Assembly: GCF_051401765.1 (NCBI RefSeq)
Contig: NC_135068.1
Coordinates: forward strand, 2,108,001 to 2,172,000
DNA: 64,000 nucleotides
Direction of reading: 5' to 3'
DNA from: Calliopsis andreniformis
Taxonomy: Eukaryota > Arthropoda > Insecta > Hymenoptera > Andrenidae
Position 1 is the stretch's first letter. Every line of letters starts with the position of its first letter. Of the stretch, positions 10,527-20,120 are shown piece by piece. The notes beneath the pieces are model-generated. The model was not told the origin of the DNA, made no database searches, and saw only the letters and a list, made by a program, of their open reading frames with translations. Both the position numbers and the translations under genes were made by a program.

Positions 10527-11462
10527 TCAATCGTTTGTAGAAATTGTAGACACAATTGTTAACAATTTTGCTGATTGTAGTGTTGATAAGGTGTGTAATA
10601 CTGTGTAATTGTATTGAATTTTCACGACATCTTTCTGAAGATAGTCTATTAATTCTTTAGGTGGTCGAAGGTTGCCAAAACTATCAATATATATAGCTCG
10701 ATGTGCTCTCTTTGCGTAAGCTACCCAATGTGTGTCAGGTCCTTCGGCATTGTCCAAATTTGTGATGCCACTCTCATTTCGATGTACACCATTTGATGGT
10801 AAAGCATTGCGCATATAAACACCTCTAAAGAATGGATGTTCGGCACGGATAGTTTCAAGAAAATTGGCTTAGAAATTAAAAGTGTTTATTTCGCCCAATG
10901 GGTTCGTTATCTTGAGTTTACTGTACAAAAAACTTAAACATGTAACCAAAACAAGTCTTGTACAAAGAATTTGATTAAACTAGTAAACCCGACTTAAACA
11001 GCTTTGACAAATGTTTCTCACGTAAGTGAGATCACGGATTCTGCAGCCGCGATTTACCGTTTTATTTTCACGACCGGTCAAAAGACGCACGACGTCGAAA
11101 GAAGATACGGTACGGCAGAGTGAGAGCGCACACGACACACGAGTCTTCTGGCTTCTTCGTCAGCCGCTCGGGCGAGCGAAAAGGGATCGACCGGGATGCC
11201 TCGATTATTCAATCTTGATTGGCTAATCTTAGAATCGATTATCGATACCCAAATCGCCGCCGGGCGGTGCTGACATCTGACTCAACGATCGGCCAGCCGA
11301 CTCGGGAGTTCACTCGCCATCTGACGCTGCCGATCGCGCGGTTGCGCAGTGATTCTGTGCGCATCCGCCGCCGACCCACACAGCCAATCCGCAACAATGG
11401 AATATGCATACATTTGGCGAGTTCCAAATTAATTGTGTATCAGTTGTTACGCCTATGGGCAT
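10527..11462 (-). pseudogene. Polinton adenain-type cysteine protease, broken
   Basis: The N-terminal part lies at 11397-11462 (ATG at 11460-11462) and contains a small frame disruption; the gene is interrupted by a 560-bp solo LTR (10837-11396) and resumes at 10814-10836 down to 10527. The recognisable core is MRNALPSNG, then TNLDNAEGPDTHWVAYAKR and YIDSFGNLRPP; the HW within THWVAY is the adenovirus-protease catalytic His region. The C-terminus is frameshifted near 10590, so the catalytic Cys region is not in frame. It would have processed capsid proteins. It sits just downstream of the pX-like gene, as usual in Polintons. Confidence 0.75.
10837..11396 (-). mobile_element. Solo LTR (family X, copy A), 5-bp target duplication
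   Basis: Bounded by TGTT...AACA and flanked by ATGGA on both sides (10832-10836 and 11397-11401). On the minus strand it aligns along its length with the solo LTR at 50997-51561: both start tgttgcggattg-ctgtg and carry gaaataaac near the 3' end. It splits the protease gene. Confidence 0.9.
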
Positions 11463-11464
11463 AC

Positions 11465-11971
11465 TTAGCGCCTTTTTGACGTTTTTCTTTTCTTATTCAG
11501 CATGCCTCGTCCACGCTTATATGAAGCGAGATAAACTCCTCGCCCTTCCATAGCTCGATTGTGACGTTGCATTTCTTCCAGTTGGCGTTGCGTAGCCTTT
11601 TTATCATTTATCGCCTTAGCTACCCCCGCTGTCCCACCAACTACTGAGCCCAGAACACCTAACAATGGTAAAATAGGTAAAATACCACCACGTTTTGTAA
11701 TTGGAAGTATCCGCTTTCTTTTTGTTCCAGTCTTATTTGTACATTTATTTTTTGTTTTCATTCCCTTTCCATGTTTCGTCTTAGTTTTCATAGCAGCCCA
11801 AACTGCTGCAGCTGCAGCTTTTTCACTCAGAGTCGAATCTTTTGCAGTGATACGTTTTTGCGCTTTGTCAGCGAGTATATCGTCAGCTATATGTCTCTCA
11901 CCTAGATATAAGAGCGACATGGATGCGGATGTATCAGAATCTTGAATACATGCGGTTCGTGAGACAATCAA
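11465..11971 (-). CDS. Polinton pX-like basic protein, 168 aa
   Basis: An intact frame with a lysine-rich middle (about residues 70-90), a hydrophobic glycine-rich segment (GGILPILPLLGVLGSVVGGT, about residues 94-113) and a basic C-terminus (KKRKTSKRR). A basic protein with a membrane-active-looking hydrophobic stretch next to an adenain-type protease resembles the adenovirus pX/pVI-like minor capsid proteins of Polintons. The hydrophobic segment and charge pattern are seen; the capsid role is inferred from family and position. The stop lies 3 bp from the protease ATG. It appears undamaged, unlike its neighbours. Confidence 0.65.
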   Translation of the reverse strand: MIVSRTACIQDSDTSASMSLLYLGERHIADDILADKAQKRITAKDSTLSEKAAAAAVWAAMKTKTKHGKGMKTKNKCTNKTGTKRKRILPITKRGGILPILPLLGVLGSVVGGTAGVAKAINDKKATQRQLEEMQRHNRAMEGRGVYLASYKRGRGMLNKKRKTSKRR

Positions 11972-12010
11972 TGATTATACGTGTAAAAAATTTCAGTCAA
12001 TAAACAGTAC

Positions 12011-12271
12011 TTGGAAGAATGTATATTAATCTTAAAGGTTCAACAACAGGAATTTGAGAAAAAGTTGAGCACATTTCAAAGCAATGTGATAATACAGAAT
12101 AACGTTCAACAAATACAGCAGGAATTTGAACAAAAATTGGCCGCATTTCAGAACAACTTAATAATACTGCAAAATGATGTTAGACAAGTATTGCAAGTAT
12201 TGAACCCTCTTTCTCAAGAGGAAGATTATATAGCAAACCATAACAAGCAACAACAATGTACAAATCAATGA
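12011..12271 (+). CDS. Short coiled-coil ORF, 86 aa
   Basis: Contains two copies of an IQQEFEQKLAAFQNN-like heptad segment about 28 residues apart (QQQEFEKKLSTFQSN and IQQEFEQKLAAFQNN), so a tandemly duplicated coiled coil. It lies between the divergent pX-like gene and the integrase. I do not recognise the family; it may belong to the Polinton. Confidence 0.4.
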   Translation: MEECILILKVQQQEFEKKLSTFQSNVIIQNNVQQIQQEFEQKLAAFQNNLIILQNDVRQVLQVLNPLSQEEDYIANHNKQQQCTNQ

Positions 12272-12296
12272 AATCTAAGTAAAAGCATAGCCTCGA

Positions 12297-13190
12297 AAAG
12301 CAACAGCTTGTACAGGAGTTGCATGCGCCAGCTCGAAGAAATTTCCGCCGCAGACGTGTTATCGTACATGGATATGATGATCTGTGACAAGCTGATATGG
12401 TTGAGATGCGTCCATACTCGCGATTCAATGAAGGTTATCATTACATACTCACAGTTATAGATGCATTGAGCAAATATGCATGGGTTGTACCATTCAGAAC
12501 TAAAAATGATTTTGAAGTAGCCAAAGCATTCGTAAAGATAATTCGAGATCGATGTACAAAAAATTTACAAACCGATCAAGGAAAAGAATTTTACAATGCT
12601 GTCGTACAGAGATTCTTAAAAAAAACATAATATTAATCACTATTCGTCGTATTCAGTGATGAAGGCTTCCATCGTGGAACGTTTTAATCGTACTTTAAAA
12701 CATCATATGTGGAAACTGTTTACACTCAATGGAACATATAGATGGATTGATGCATTACCAAGTCTTGTGACCAAATACAACATGCGAAAACATAGAACTA
12801 TTGGAATGTGTCCATGTGATGTTACCCCTACAATTGCTGATAAGCTTTTGAACACAGTATATAGCAATGTAAAGATTGCTGCTCTACCGAGATTCGAGAT
12901 TGGTGACTCTATACGCGTGAAGAAATACAAAACCGTTTTCGACAAAGGATACACACCAAGTTGGACTGCTGAAGTGTCCAAGATAATCAAAGTACAGATA
13001 ACTAATCCTGTAACTTATTTGCTGCAAGATCCATGCGGAAAATCTATTGCAGGAGGATTTTATGGACATGAATTACAACGCGTTATCAATCCCGATGTGT
13101 ATTTAGTGGAAAAAGTATTGCGTAAGAAGGACGATAAAGTGTATGTTAAATGGTTAGGATTTGATAATTCACAAAACTCATGGATACGAA
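12297..13190 (+). pseudogene. Polinton retroviral-type integrase, broken
   Basis: Starts with KQQLVQELHAPARRNFRRRR, hits an in-frame TGA at 12385-12387 where a Trp codon is expected, continues in 12397-12630 (IDALSKYAWVVPF, first-Asp region; LQTDQGKEF, second Asp), shifts frame in an A8 run near 12617, then continues from about 12622 (KASIVERFNRTLK, catalytic Glu region; HRTIGMCP) and ends in a chromodomain-like tail (YLVEKVLRKK, VYVKWLGFD). The DDE layout and C-terminal chromodomain are typical of Polinton integrases. It is cut at about 13190 at the junction with the inverted R1-clade element. Confidence 0.8.
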
Positions 13191-13240
13191 TGATTCGATT
13201 CGTATCATTGTGTGATACGAATCAGAGTAGGAAGTGCAAA
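13185..13240. other. Palindromic junction between Polinton and R1-clade element
   Basis: Gatacgaatgattcg is followed by its inverted partner and then gatacgaatc again, so the breakpoint carries three short copies of gatacgaa in alternating orientation. It looks like templated filler at a rearrangement. Confidence 0.55.
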
Positions 13241-13244
13241 GCGT

Positions 13245-14553
13245 CGATCTTCCCCCACGGGAACCGAACTGACAGTCGGCTAAGCCGGGACCGTCGCGGG
13301 ATACTGCCTCCTCAAGTCGGCGGGCGAGTACGCGCTCGAACAACTTGCTGACTTCGTCGAGGAGGCATATGGGCCGGTACGTGGAGGGCGAATCCGCGGG
13401 CTTTCCTTTCTTCGGGACGAGGACCATCTGTCCTCGAATCCACAGAAGCGGGACCCGCCCTGACTGCACGCAGCCATTGCACAGGCTTAGCAGCCGGGGG
13501 CCGAGGACGCGCAGAGCGTTCTTTAAGGCTCGTCCGGGCACTCCGTCCGGGCGGGGGGTGGTGTTGCGCACCCCCAGGCGACGAACGGCGGCAGCGAGCT
13601 CCCCTTGGATGACCCCCATTTCGACGGACCAGGTGGTCGGGTCCGCCGGCTCTGGTGGCCGTGGTTCCTCCAGTTCAACCGGAAAGAGGGTGTCCACGAC
13701 ACGCCTCGGACTTTGCCTTCTTGATGGCCGCCTGGAGACTCCCGGAACCATTCTGCCTCGCTGTCGACGTCCGCGACGGGCCCAGCCGGCGGCTCCGGTC
13801 AGGCCATCGCGAGGGAGGCGGCCATCAGCGCGTCCTCGTCCATCTTTTTTGCGGCCCATCTGCGGGGCGGCTGTCCGCCCCTGGGGCGACGGGCTGGGTG
13901 GGGGTCTTGATGTTCGGCGGATACGTGCATTAGCACGTGGAGGTGGTCACTTAATGTTTCCACCTCCTCCGCGACCCTCCACCCGGTGACACAGCGCGCG
14001 GCGCAGGGCGTCGCCCATGATAGGTCGACTATCGATTCGCCCTGCCACCGCACGCATGTGCTTGCGGAGCCCCTGTTGAGGAGTAGGAGCCCCGCGCCCG
14101 CCGCCCATTCCAGTACCGTTTGTCCCCTCGCGTCTGTCCCGGGACAACCCCAAGCCGTTGCCTTGGCGTTGAAGTCGCCCAGGACTAATGTGCGGCGGCT
14201 GACTGGAGAGCGGGACACGACGTCCCTGACCTCATCCAGCAGCCGCTCGAACGCCGCGAGGGGGGCACTGGGCGGGGCGTAGATGCCGACCACCGCTAGG
14301 CCCGCCGTACGTCGCCGCGACATACCCGCGGCCGTGCGCAAAAGCGCAGAGGGCCGCGGAGCCGTCGGCGATAATCGCGACGGAGCCAAGGGCATCTCCC
14401 GCCCAATTTGGGCGGTCGAGTACCCTGTATGGCTCCGCCGCGACTGCCAACCCCACACCAAGCTCGGCCAACGTCTGCTGCAGGAGGTCCTGCGACGCGG
14501 CCGAGTGGTTGAGGTTGGCCTGCAGGATTTTGGCCGTGGGGGTGAACTTTAAG
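13245..14553 (-). pseudogene. R1-clade ORF2: APE endonuclease and start of RT (copy 1)
   Basis: The reading frame begins just after the ORF1 stop (TPTAKILQANLNHS), shifts around 14300, then runs through the apurinic-type endonuclease (VVGIYAPPSAPL; LVLGDFNAKATAWGCPG with the catalytic Asp; LSDHLHVL with the catalytic His), and shifts again near 13850 into the RT N-terminus (GQMVLVPKKGKP, STYRPICLL, LFERVLARRLEE). It stops near 13245, before the catalytic YADD box. Losing the 3' half is unusual, because normal truncation removes the 5' end; a later deletion or rearrangement is implied by the palindromic junction at 13185-13240. Confidence 0.85.
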
Positions 14554-17206
14554 CCATGTCCATGGCCTCCCCACGGCCGGATCCTGCTTCCTTCGTTTCG
14601 GGCTCTGGGGCCCTCGTCTGCTCCGCTGGTTGCGGTTGTGGGTCCCTCGTTGCCGGGGCGACCGGACCAACTTGGCCGGACGCCTCGGGTGTGGGGCATG
14701 GCTTCCTCCCCCTTCTTGGCGGTGGCGGCGCGCAGGCCTTTGCGCCCAGCCGATGGTTGGCTGGGCGGCCCAGGTCAGTGCACACCGGGCACTTCGGCGG
14801 GGCCGAGCAGTGCCGCGCCTTGTGCTCGGTGCTACCGCATGTGTAGCACCTGGCGCGGCGGTCTGCGTCGACTGGGCACTTCTGCTGCACGTGCCCCAGC
14901 TCAAGACATTTATAGCACCGCTGGGGACGTGCAGCCAGTGCTTCGACCCTCGCCGAGGTCCAACCGACCCTTATGCGCCCGGCGGCCATGAGTTTGTTCA
15001 TGGCCGCGACTGGACACCTAAGCCAAACGGTGCCCAGCCCGGACGCGGATCGGCGGACAATGCCGGTGCGCACTTCCTCCGTGCGGCACCCGGCTATGCC
15101 TGCTACTGCGGCCGCCACCGCCTCCGCGGTCACGGACTCGTCCAGGCCGCTTATGCGCGCTTCGGCGCATTTTACGGGCCTGGACACTTTGACGTCCGTG
15201 CCGCGGAATACATCTGCTAGCCTTTCTGAAAGGCGATCAGCGCCTAAGGCGCTATCTGGGCCGGGGACCTCGAGGATCGAGGACCCCGTGCGGCCCTTTC
15301 GATATCTTAGATCGGCAATTCCGATCTCTTGCAGGCGCACGCCCGCCACCGCGCGCGCCATGACCTCAGCGTAGGTCATGGCGCTGCCAGGGGGCAGGGT
15401 CAGACTGACCGCTGCCCTTTTCGGTGCGCGGGGCGGACGTACGCGCGGCGCCTTCTTGGGCGCATTTGTTGGTGGCGCGGGAGCAGCGCGTGCGCGCTCC
15501 GCGGCCGTCGCCCTCCGCCTCTCCTTCCTGCCGACAACCTTTGACCAGGTGTCGGCAGTATTACTGGAGGAGGCGGGTGCAGCCGGCTTTGGGCCGGGCT
15601 GAGGCGGATGCGCAGTCGCGGCGGTCTTGCCGCGGCGCTGGCTGCGGGTCCTCAGCGGGGCCGCAGCGGGCGGCTTTGCTTCCTTCTTCTTCTTACTCTG
15701 TGCCGCTGTGTTTGTTGCCGCGCGGGCAACCGGAGGTGCAGCGCGGCGGGCGACAGGAGCGGCGACAGGAGGGGCGGCGCGGCGGGTCGTACCTGGAGGA
15801 ACAGCGGCCCCACGCTCCGCTGCCTCCCTGTTCTTCTTCCTCTGGCGCCTCGCTCTCCTCTTCTGTGTGGGGGTCAGTCCCCCAGTTGTTGGCGCGGCCG
15901 CAGGAGGCCGCGGGCGTGCCGCAGGTGGTCGCGCCGGCGCCGCGGCAGGAGCGGGGCGCGGTGAGTCGCGAGACACGCGTTCAGGTCGCGCCCGCGTTGT
16001 AGCGGCGTAGCTCGCCGGGCCGCGTGCGGCGGATGGAGGTGGAGTTGGTGGTGGCGCGCCCAGGCGGGCGGCAAGTCGCTCCTCCATCTCGCCGCAGAGG
16101 CGGCGTATCAATCCCTCGACCCTGGCGAGGGGGTCTTGGTAAGGCGGGTCTGGTGCTGGACCCGCTGACACGCGGGTGACGGGCCGCTGACGCTGTACCC
16201 TCGGCGATGTAGGCGCCGGAGGGGTTGGTGGCGTTGGTGGCCGCGTCGGTGGTGGAGGTGGTGCCGCCGGAGGGGATTTCACCCTCGGCGGAGACGCACG
16301 GCGGGCCGGGGAAGTGCGGCCCATGAGGCGGGCCTCCAACTCGGCGACGCGCGTGTTCAGCTGCGCCGCGATGCGCTCCAGCTCCGCCTCGCGGTCGGAT
16401 ATCTTCGATCTTTTTGCCTGCTCGACGGCCGCGTGGCGAATGGTTAATGCCGCCACGCGCAGCTGGCGCACCATCGACCCCTTCAGATGGTTCGAGCATT
16501 TAGCCACTTTCAGGATGGTCTCCGACTCCTCGAAGATCCGAGCGCCCAGGTCGGTAGATGGGGCGTGCCGCATCTCTTCGGCGAGCTCGTCCTCGCGGAT
16601 GGGCACGCAGGACCTCGAGATTGGCGGCGCCATCACCGTGGGGTCCTCGGCCTCTATTTCTTCATTCAGCTGACGCTCCTGCAGCGTCAGCTGAATTAAT
16701 TGGCGCTTCGCCTCTGCGAGGCCCACGTACTCCCCTGTGGTCGGGGGACGTCCGCGCTTCCTTCCCGCGGGTCGTGGGGCACGGGGCAGCCGGACCGAGC
16801 GGATGGAACCCGCCGAACTGGCGGAGTCCCACCCGTCATCGTCCGTCAAGCCCGCCGAGGCGGACCGCCACGGGGACTTCTTGCGGCTGCGGCTGCGGCT
16901 GGAACTTGGTCCCGGCAGCCGCTCTAGACGCACCACAGGGCGCGCGAGGATCACCTCGCTAACGACCCTGGGTGCGTTAGTCGTCGAAGTAGACGTCGAA
17001 GTAGACGCCGGGGCAGACGATGTGCCTACCCCGGACGCCTCTTCACCAGTAGTGGTGCTGAACGCTGTGGCCTGGTGGTCTACCACAGCGTTCTCCCGGT
17101 CGATGGATGACGACGCGGGGGAGCCCAGTCGGCCACTCCCATCCGCGCCGGTACTGGGGGATCCGACGCCCCCTGCACCGTAAACGTTATTACCAATAGT
17201 TGTCAT
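14549..17206 (-). CDS. R1-clade ORF1 Gag-like protein, 885 aa (copy 1)
   Basis: One intact frame. Order: Ser/Thr-rich N-terminus, basic segment around residues 105-160, a helical charged segment (about 165-300), a long Pro/Ala/Arg-rich linker (about 300-620), a conserved block starting AMTYAEVMARAVAGVRLQ, and three zinc knuckles near residues 762-825 (CYKCLELGHVQQKC, CYTCGSTEHKARHC, and a third beginning CPVCTDLG). Triple CCHC knuckles are standard for R1/TRAS/SART ORF1 proteins, which bind element RNA. Strongly GC-rich compared with the flanking Polinton. The stop precedes the first in-frame ORF2 codons by a few bases, in another frame. The second copy, at 42098-44724, is broken. Confidence 0.9.
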   Translation of the reverse strand: MTTIGNNVYGAGGVGSPSTGADGSGRLGSPASSSIDRENAVVDHQATAFSTTTGEEASGVGTSSAPASTSTSTSTTNAPRVVSEVILARPVVRLERLPGPSSSRSRSRKKSPWRSASAGLTDDDGWDSASSAGSIRSVRLPRAPRPAGRKRGRPPTTGEYVGLAEAKRQLIQLTLQERQLNEEIEAEDPTVMAPPISRSCVPIREDELAEEMRHAPSTDLGARIFEESETILKVAKCSNHLKGSMVRQLRVAALTIRHAAVEQAKRSKISDREAELERIAAQLNTRVAELEARLMGRTSPARRASPPRVKSPPAAPPPPPTRPPTPPTPPAPTSPRVQRQRPVTRVSAGPAPDPPYQDPLARVEGLIRRLCGEMEERLAARLGAPPPTPPPSAARGPASYAATTRARPERVSRDSPRPAPAAAPARPPAARPRPPAAAPTTGGLTPTQKRRARRQRKKNREAAERGAAVPPGTTRRAAPPVAAPVARRAAPPVARAATNTAAQSKKKKEAKPPAAAPLRTRSQRRGKTAATAHPPQPGPKPAAPASSSNTADTWSKVVGRKERRRATAAERARAAPAPPTNAPKKAPRVRPPRAPKRAAVSLTLPPGSAMTYAEVMARAVAGVRLQEIGIADLRYRKGRTGSSILEVPGPDSALGADRLSERLADVFRGTDVKVSRPVKCAEARISGLDESVTAEAVAAAVAGIAGCRTEEVRTGIVRRSASGLGTVWLRCPVAAMNKLMAAGRIRVGWTSARVEALAARPQRCYKCLELGHVQQKCPVDADRRARCYTCGSTEHKARHCSAPPKCPVCTDLGRPANHRLGAKACAPPPPRRGRKPCPTPEASGQVGPVAPATRDPQPQPAEQTRAPEPETKEAGSGRGEAMDMA

Positions 17207-17257
17207 CTTGCGTGTCCGATACCCTCTTGCGGGTGGGCCCGTACCCTAATCGCCCGT

Positions 17258-17491
17258 CTATCGTGCCAAAGTCGTCATCGATTTCCATCTCGTTGCCAGC
17301 TCACCGCGTTCGTCCTCCGCGTCCAGCAAATTGGCACTCGCAAGCGAGCACCAACTACTGGGGCGGAGGTCCAGGGACCCCACGTGGAGGTGCGGTGAGT
17401 GGTCTTGAGCCAGTCGGGCCCCCAACTTCGCCGAAATTCCCCTCACCTGGCGAGCAAGCTCGTCAGGGTGTTGGTAGAACATCAGCTCCAT
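17258..17491 (-). CDS. Upstream ORF0 of the R1-clade element (copy 1)
   Basis: A frame upstream of ORF1, open from 17572, first ATG at 17491, reading MELMFYQHPDELARQVRGIS and ending WKSMTTLAR. The same frame exists at 41812-42117 in the other copy, where a small length difference carries it further, so that it overlaps the ORF1 start. Function unknown. The copies are similar at the DNA level, so conservation alone does not prove coding. Confidence 0.45.
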   Translation of the reverse strand: MELMFYQHPDELARQVRGISAKLGARLAQDHSPHLHVGSLDLRPSSWCSLASANLLDAEDERGELATRWKSMTTLAR

Positions 17492-17557
17492 CGGAGTTCT
17501 CGCCAAGGCAGACGTGCCCGGACGAGACCCTTCCAGCCCTCGTGTCCCCGCGTGTCC

Positions 17558-17593
17558 CCAACCCAGACCCAACCCAGACCTAACCCAGACCTA
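17558..17593 (-). repeat. Telomere-like TTAGGTCTGGG units at element 5' end
   Basis: On the minus strand the 5' flank of the R1-clade element reads as tandem 11-mers: TTAGGTCTGGG, then the variant TTGGGTCTGGG, then the element (TTGGGGACACG). See also 41721-41753. Confidence 0.85.
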
Positions 17594-17675
17594 TTTATGC
17601 AATTTATGCGAGTTTAAAGCGGGGCGAGTGATCACCGGTGTGACTTTCAGGCCACTATCAGACGAATTCCGTCCG

Positions 17676-19049
17676 TGTTAGAATCGCTGAAAATTCAGGG
17701 ATCTAACGGGGTCCGGATTGGGTGGTTGAGAGAAGGGTGTCAAGAAAAAAAATTGTACACTTAATCAAATTTGAGTCGGCCCTAAAAAGGGCTTAAATAC
17801 GACGTTTATTGAAATACTTTGGTTGGGGGGTCTTCGACCAAAATCTTGGGGAAGGGTCCCTTGGACTGACGCCGGCCGGTGTCCCTTAGCGACGCTGGCG
17901 TCTGGAAAAGAAAAGAGCGGCGAAACCGCACTGGTCAGCGAGCGTATTGCTTTCAAGCCAAACCGTTGTCTTCCCGACTCCAGGCTTCGAAACGAGCCTA
18001 CGTGGAGGGGGGAGCAGTACCTTGACGTATCGTTAAGGTAGTGCAGTGGACTGTAATACCGACGTTTCTTCGCTCTGAAGAAAGCGTCGGCAGACGAGTG
18101 TGCAGAGAGGAGGGATCCTTCTTTTTTCTGCTCAACCTGCCTTCCAAGAAGGCTTGCCTCGTGCGAATCACGGTTGTAAGCCGAGATTCGCGAGCGTTCG
18201 ACCTTCGGTACTAGCTTTAGCAAGCCTTGGCGGCTGATAAAGGCCAGAGGTTCTACCACTCGCCGTTCACCGCGACGTGCGCATCTATTCGTCGCATGCG
18301 GGCTGCTACCAAACGGGTGATATAACACGGGCAACGCAGAGGTGATACACTTACGTTTACCATCTCTGTTTGGTGCCAATATCGTGGCTCAACCAAGAAG
18401 TGGTCTTGATTGTTCCTCCGACGAATAGCAAACTCAGGGAATCGAGGTAACCACCGATTCCAAGAGTGCAGTTACTCGTCTTTTAAACTATCGCGACTAA
18501 ACAATCGCTGCTCCTTCGCACGTGTAGTACGTGATTCTCGAATGGAGCAATAGCGAGCTGCAGTACGATATCACAGCGTAGAAAGCGTCACGAGCTAAGG
18601 AATTTGGTGCCCAAATTTCCTAACTCAGCAGACTCTTCTGTAATTGCTGTCCCTTGCTACCGTGCGAGCGATCGGTGCAAGACTGACTTCGACATGCGAG
18701 CGCGAGATGCTCCGCGAAAATCGCGGAGTCCCCGAAAATCCGCTACGCGGCGCTCGCTTATCATTGTCTATCTTTGTCTAATGTACCGATTTTCCTCTCT
18801 CTCTTTGTCAGGCTCCGATACCCCCACTCGATATCGGGCCTGAGGTTCAAACAGCTGATCGTGATCGCTCACCTGTTCGAACTGCAACCGCATCGGATGA
18901 AAAAACGAGTCGTAATTTGAATGTACCGAGTTTATTCTCAACGCAACTGAATCCCCTACCGAAGGCGACCTTTGTTCGGTCACGTACGTTAACGTACTGC
19001 GATTCTCGCGGACGAAACAAAGATTCGAAATTTAACTGTATTTTAAACA
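17676..19049 (-). mobile_element. BEL/Pao 3' LTR (copy 1), 1,374 bp
   Basis: Bounded by TGTTAG (17676) and TTAAACA (19049). Contains an AATAAA on the minus strand near 17800-17806. Homologous along its length to 25487-26741 and 56106-57526. A polypurine tract adjoins it at 19050. No matching target duplication was found with the flank of the 25487-26741 LTR. Confidence 0.85.
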
Positions 19050-19078
19050 TACCGTCCCCCTTGCACTGTCCGTGCAAA
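19050..19078 (-). promoter_or_regulatory. Polypurine tract with overlapping hairpin (BEL copy 1)
   Basis: Minus strand reads caagggggacggta immediately before the LTR TGTTTAAA. Just upstream is the inverted repeat TTGCAC/GTGCAA, also present at the other BEL copy (56079-56095). The tract would prime plus-strand DNA synthesis. Confidence 0.7.
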
Positions 19079-19234
19079 AGGAGTATCGGCAGCTTCAACA
19101 CAAACACGACTCGGATCGCGAAACTTGAAGGACCAAGATTTCTGTAGGCGATCAAAAGAGAGAGAGCAAAATACCGCAAGTGGAGTTCAATTGAGATGAA
19201 CGCAAAAATTCAATCAAACAAAATTTAATTGAAC

Positions 19235-19882
19235 TTACTTTGCACTAGGTTGACAAAACCCTGGGTGGCCCCGGAGGAAACGCATAGATGTTTCGATGGC
19301 CACCCCGATGGCCGTTCGGGTCATCTGTTCCAGGGTACCGGGCGGCTGTCGGGTTCCTCGTGCCGAAGGGTGCGCCGGCGCTGGAGGCCTCGTTCCGGCC
19401 GCGACGGTTGACGGTGGTTGACCGGTTGCGGGGGTGGCGACCCGCCGTTCCGCCCTCTTCCTCCGTCGTTTGTTGGCCCCCTTGGAGAGGCCAGCCGAAG
19501 GGCCAGACGAAGGGTCAGCCGAAGGGCCAGCCGAAGGGCCAGCCGAAGGGCCAGCCTGCTGCTTTGTTGCAGCAGCTCCTTCCTGCGGCTTACCTCCCTG
19601 CTCTTTCCAAAGCAGGGACGTAAGCAGGCCCTCCTTGTCCCACTTGACCAGGTATCGCCCTCCCGTTGCCGGTATACGGTATCGCCGGGTGGTGAGCGGA
19701 ATATGCCCCGGCACTTTACAAATTTCCGTCCCGAGTTTTAATTCCCACTCTTCCTGGGGAGGCGTGGGTGGTCCACTCGCGGGCGCACTTCCTTGGTCCG
19801 GCGGGGCGGCGGTGGTGAGGGCCTCCTCGCCGATCCGCATGCAGCGGTCGAAGCTCGCGAAGATTGCTTTATCGCTTGCCAT
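19235..19882 (-). CDS. BEL accessory ORF in env position (copy 1)
   Basis: An intact frame between the pol stop (20121) and the 3' LTR. I choose the ATG at 19882 (MASDKAIFASFDRC) because it aligns with the start of the copy-2 protein; the frame is open upstream to 19906. Shared with copy 2 (55222-55911): FDRC-x-x-IG near the N-terminus, EEW-x-x-K-x-G, VP-x-HIP-x-TTRRYR, GGRY-x-x-x-WDKE, LTSLLW, and a C-terminal helix (TLEQMTRTAIGVAIETSMR). The middle is a GPSAGPSAG repeat and a basic stretch (KRRRKRAERR). No signal peptide or membrane segment, so not an envelope protein. Function unknown. In the shared core (37 residues) I count about 23 identities, far below the neighbouring pol. Confidence 0.7.
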   Translation of the reverse strand: MASDKAIFASFDRCMRIGEEALTTAAPPDQGSAPASGPPTPPQEEWELKLGTEICKVPGHIPLTTRRYRIPATGGRYLVKWDKEGLLTSLLWKEQGGKPQEGAAATKQQAGPSAGPSAGPSADPSSGPSAGLSKGANKRRRKRAERRVATPATGQPPSTVAAGTRPPAPAHPSARGTRQPPGTLEQMTRTAIGVAIETSMRFLRGHPGFCQPSAK

Positions 19883-19934
19883 TGTTGCTTGACTAATGAT
19901 CGTCAACCGGCTGCGATCGGATCAAATTTCGGTG

Positions 19935-19959
19935 GCGCCCGCGAGTTCGCGGGGGGCGC
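19935..19959 (-). promoter_or_regulatory. GC-rich stem-loop upstream of accessory ORF (copy 1)
   Basis: On the minus strand a stem of GCGCCC-CGCGA paired with TCGCGGGCGC-like sequence, about 55 bp upstream of the accessory ATG. Equivalent stem-loop at 55147-55170 in copy 2, with a different loop. Confidence 0.6.
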
Positions 19960-20120
19960 TCTTCCCTTGGAGAGAGAGAGAGAGAAGTACCTCATTTCCC
20001 CTCCCTGGACTGTCAAGGGGGCCGGGAGCCAAAGGGGGGTTCGTGACCGTTTGTCTTCTCAAATAGAACGGTTGCCCTCACTTTTGTCTCGTTTGGCCTT
20101 TACCGAATTTTGTCCGGTGT

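Noticed and set aside
7027..11971. An integrated DNA virus rather than a transposon
   Set aside because: The adjacent retroviral-type integrase and gene set fit a Polinton; a virus-like origin of Polintons is not excluded but needs no separate call.
14509..17183. Long plus-strand open frames over the R1-clade ORF1 (for example 14630-15220, 15424-16002)
   Set aside because: GC-rich antisense shadows of the 885-codon minus ORF, which has zinc knuckles and a homologue at 42098-44724.
17823..18379. Open frames in the BEL LTR (17765-18379 minus, 17823-18041 plus, and the matching ones at 25471-25911)
   Set aside because: They fall within LTR sequence shared by three copies; there is no codon evidence, and LTRs do not normally encode protein.
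19288..19892. Plus-strand frames opposite the BEL accessory ORF
   Set aside because: Antisense shadows; the minus frame is conserved with copy 2, the plus frames are not.
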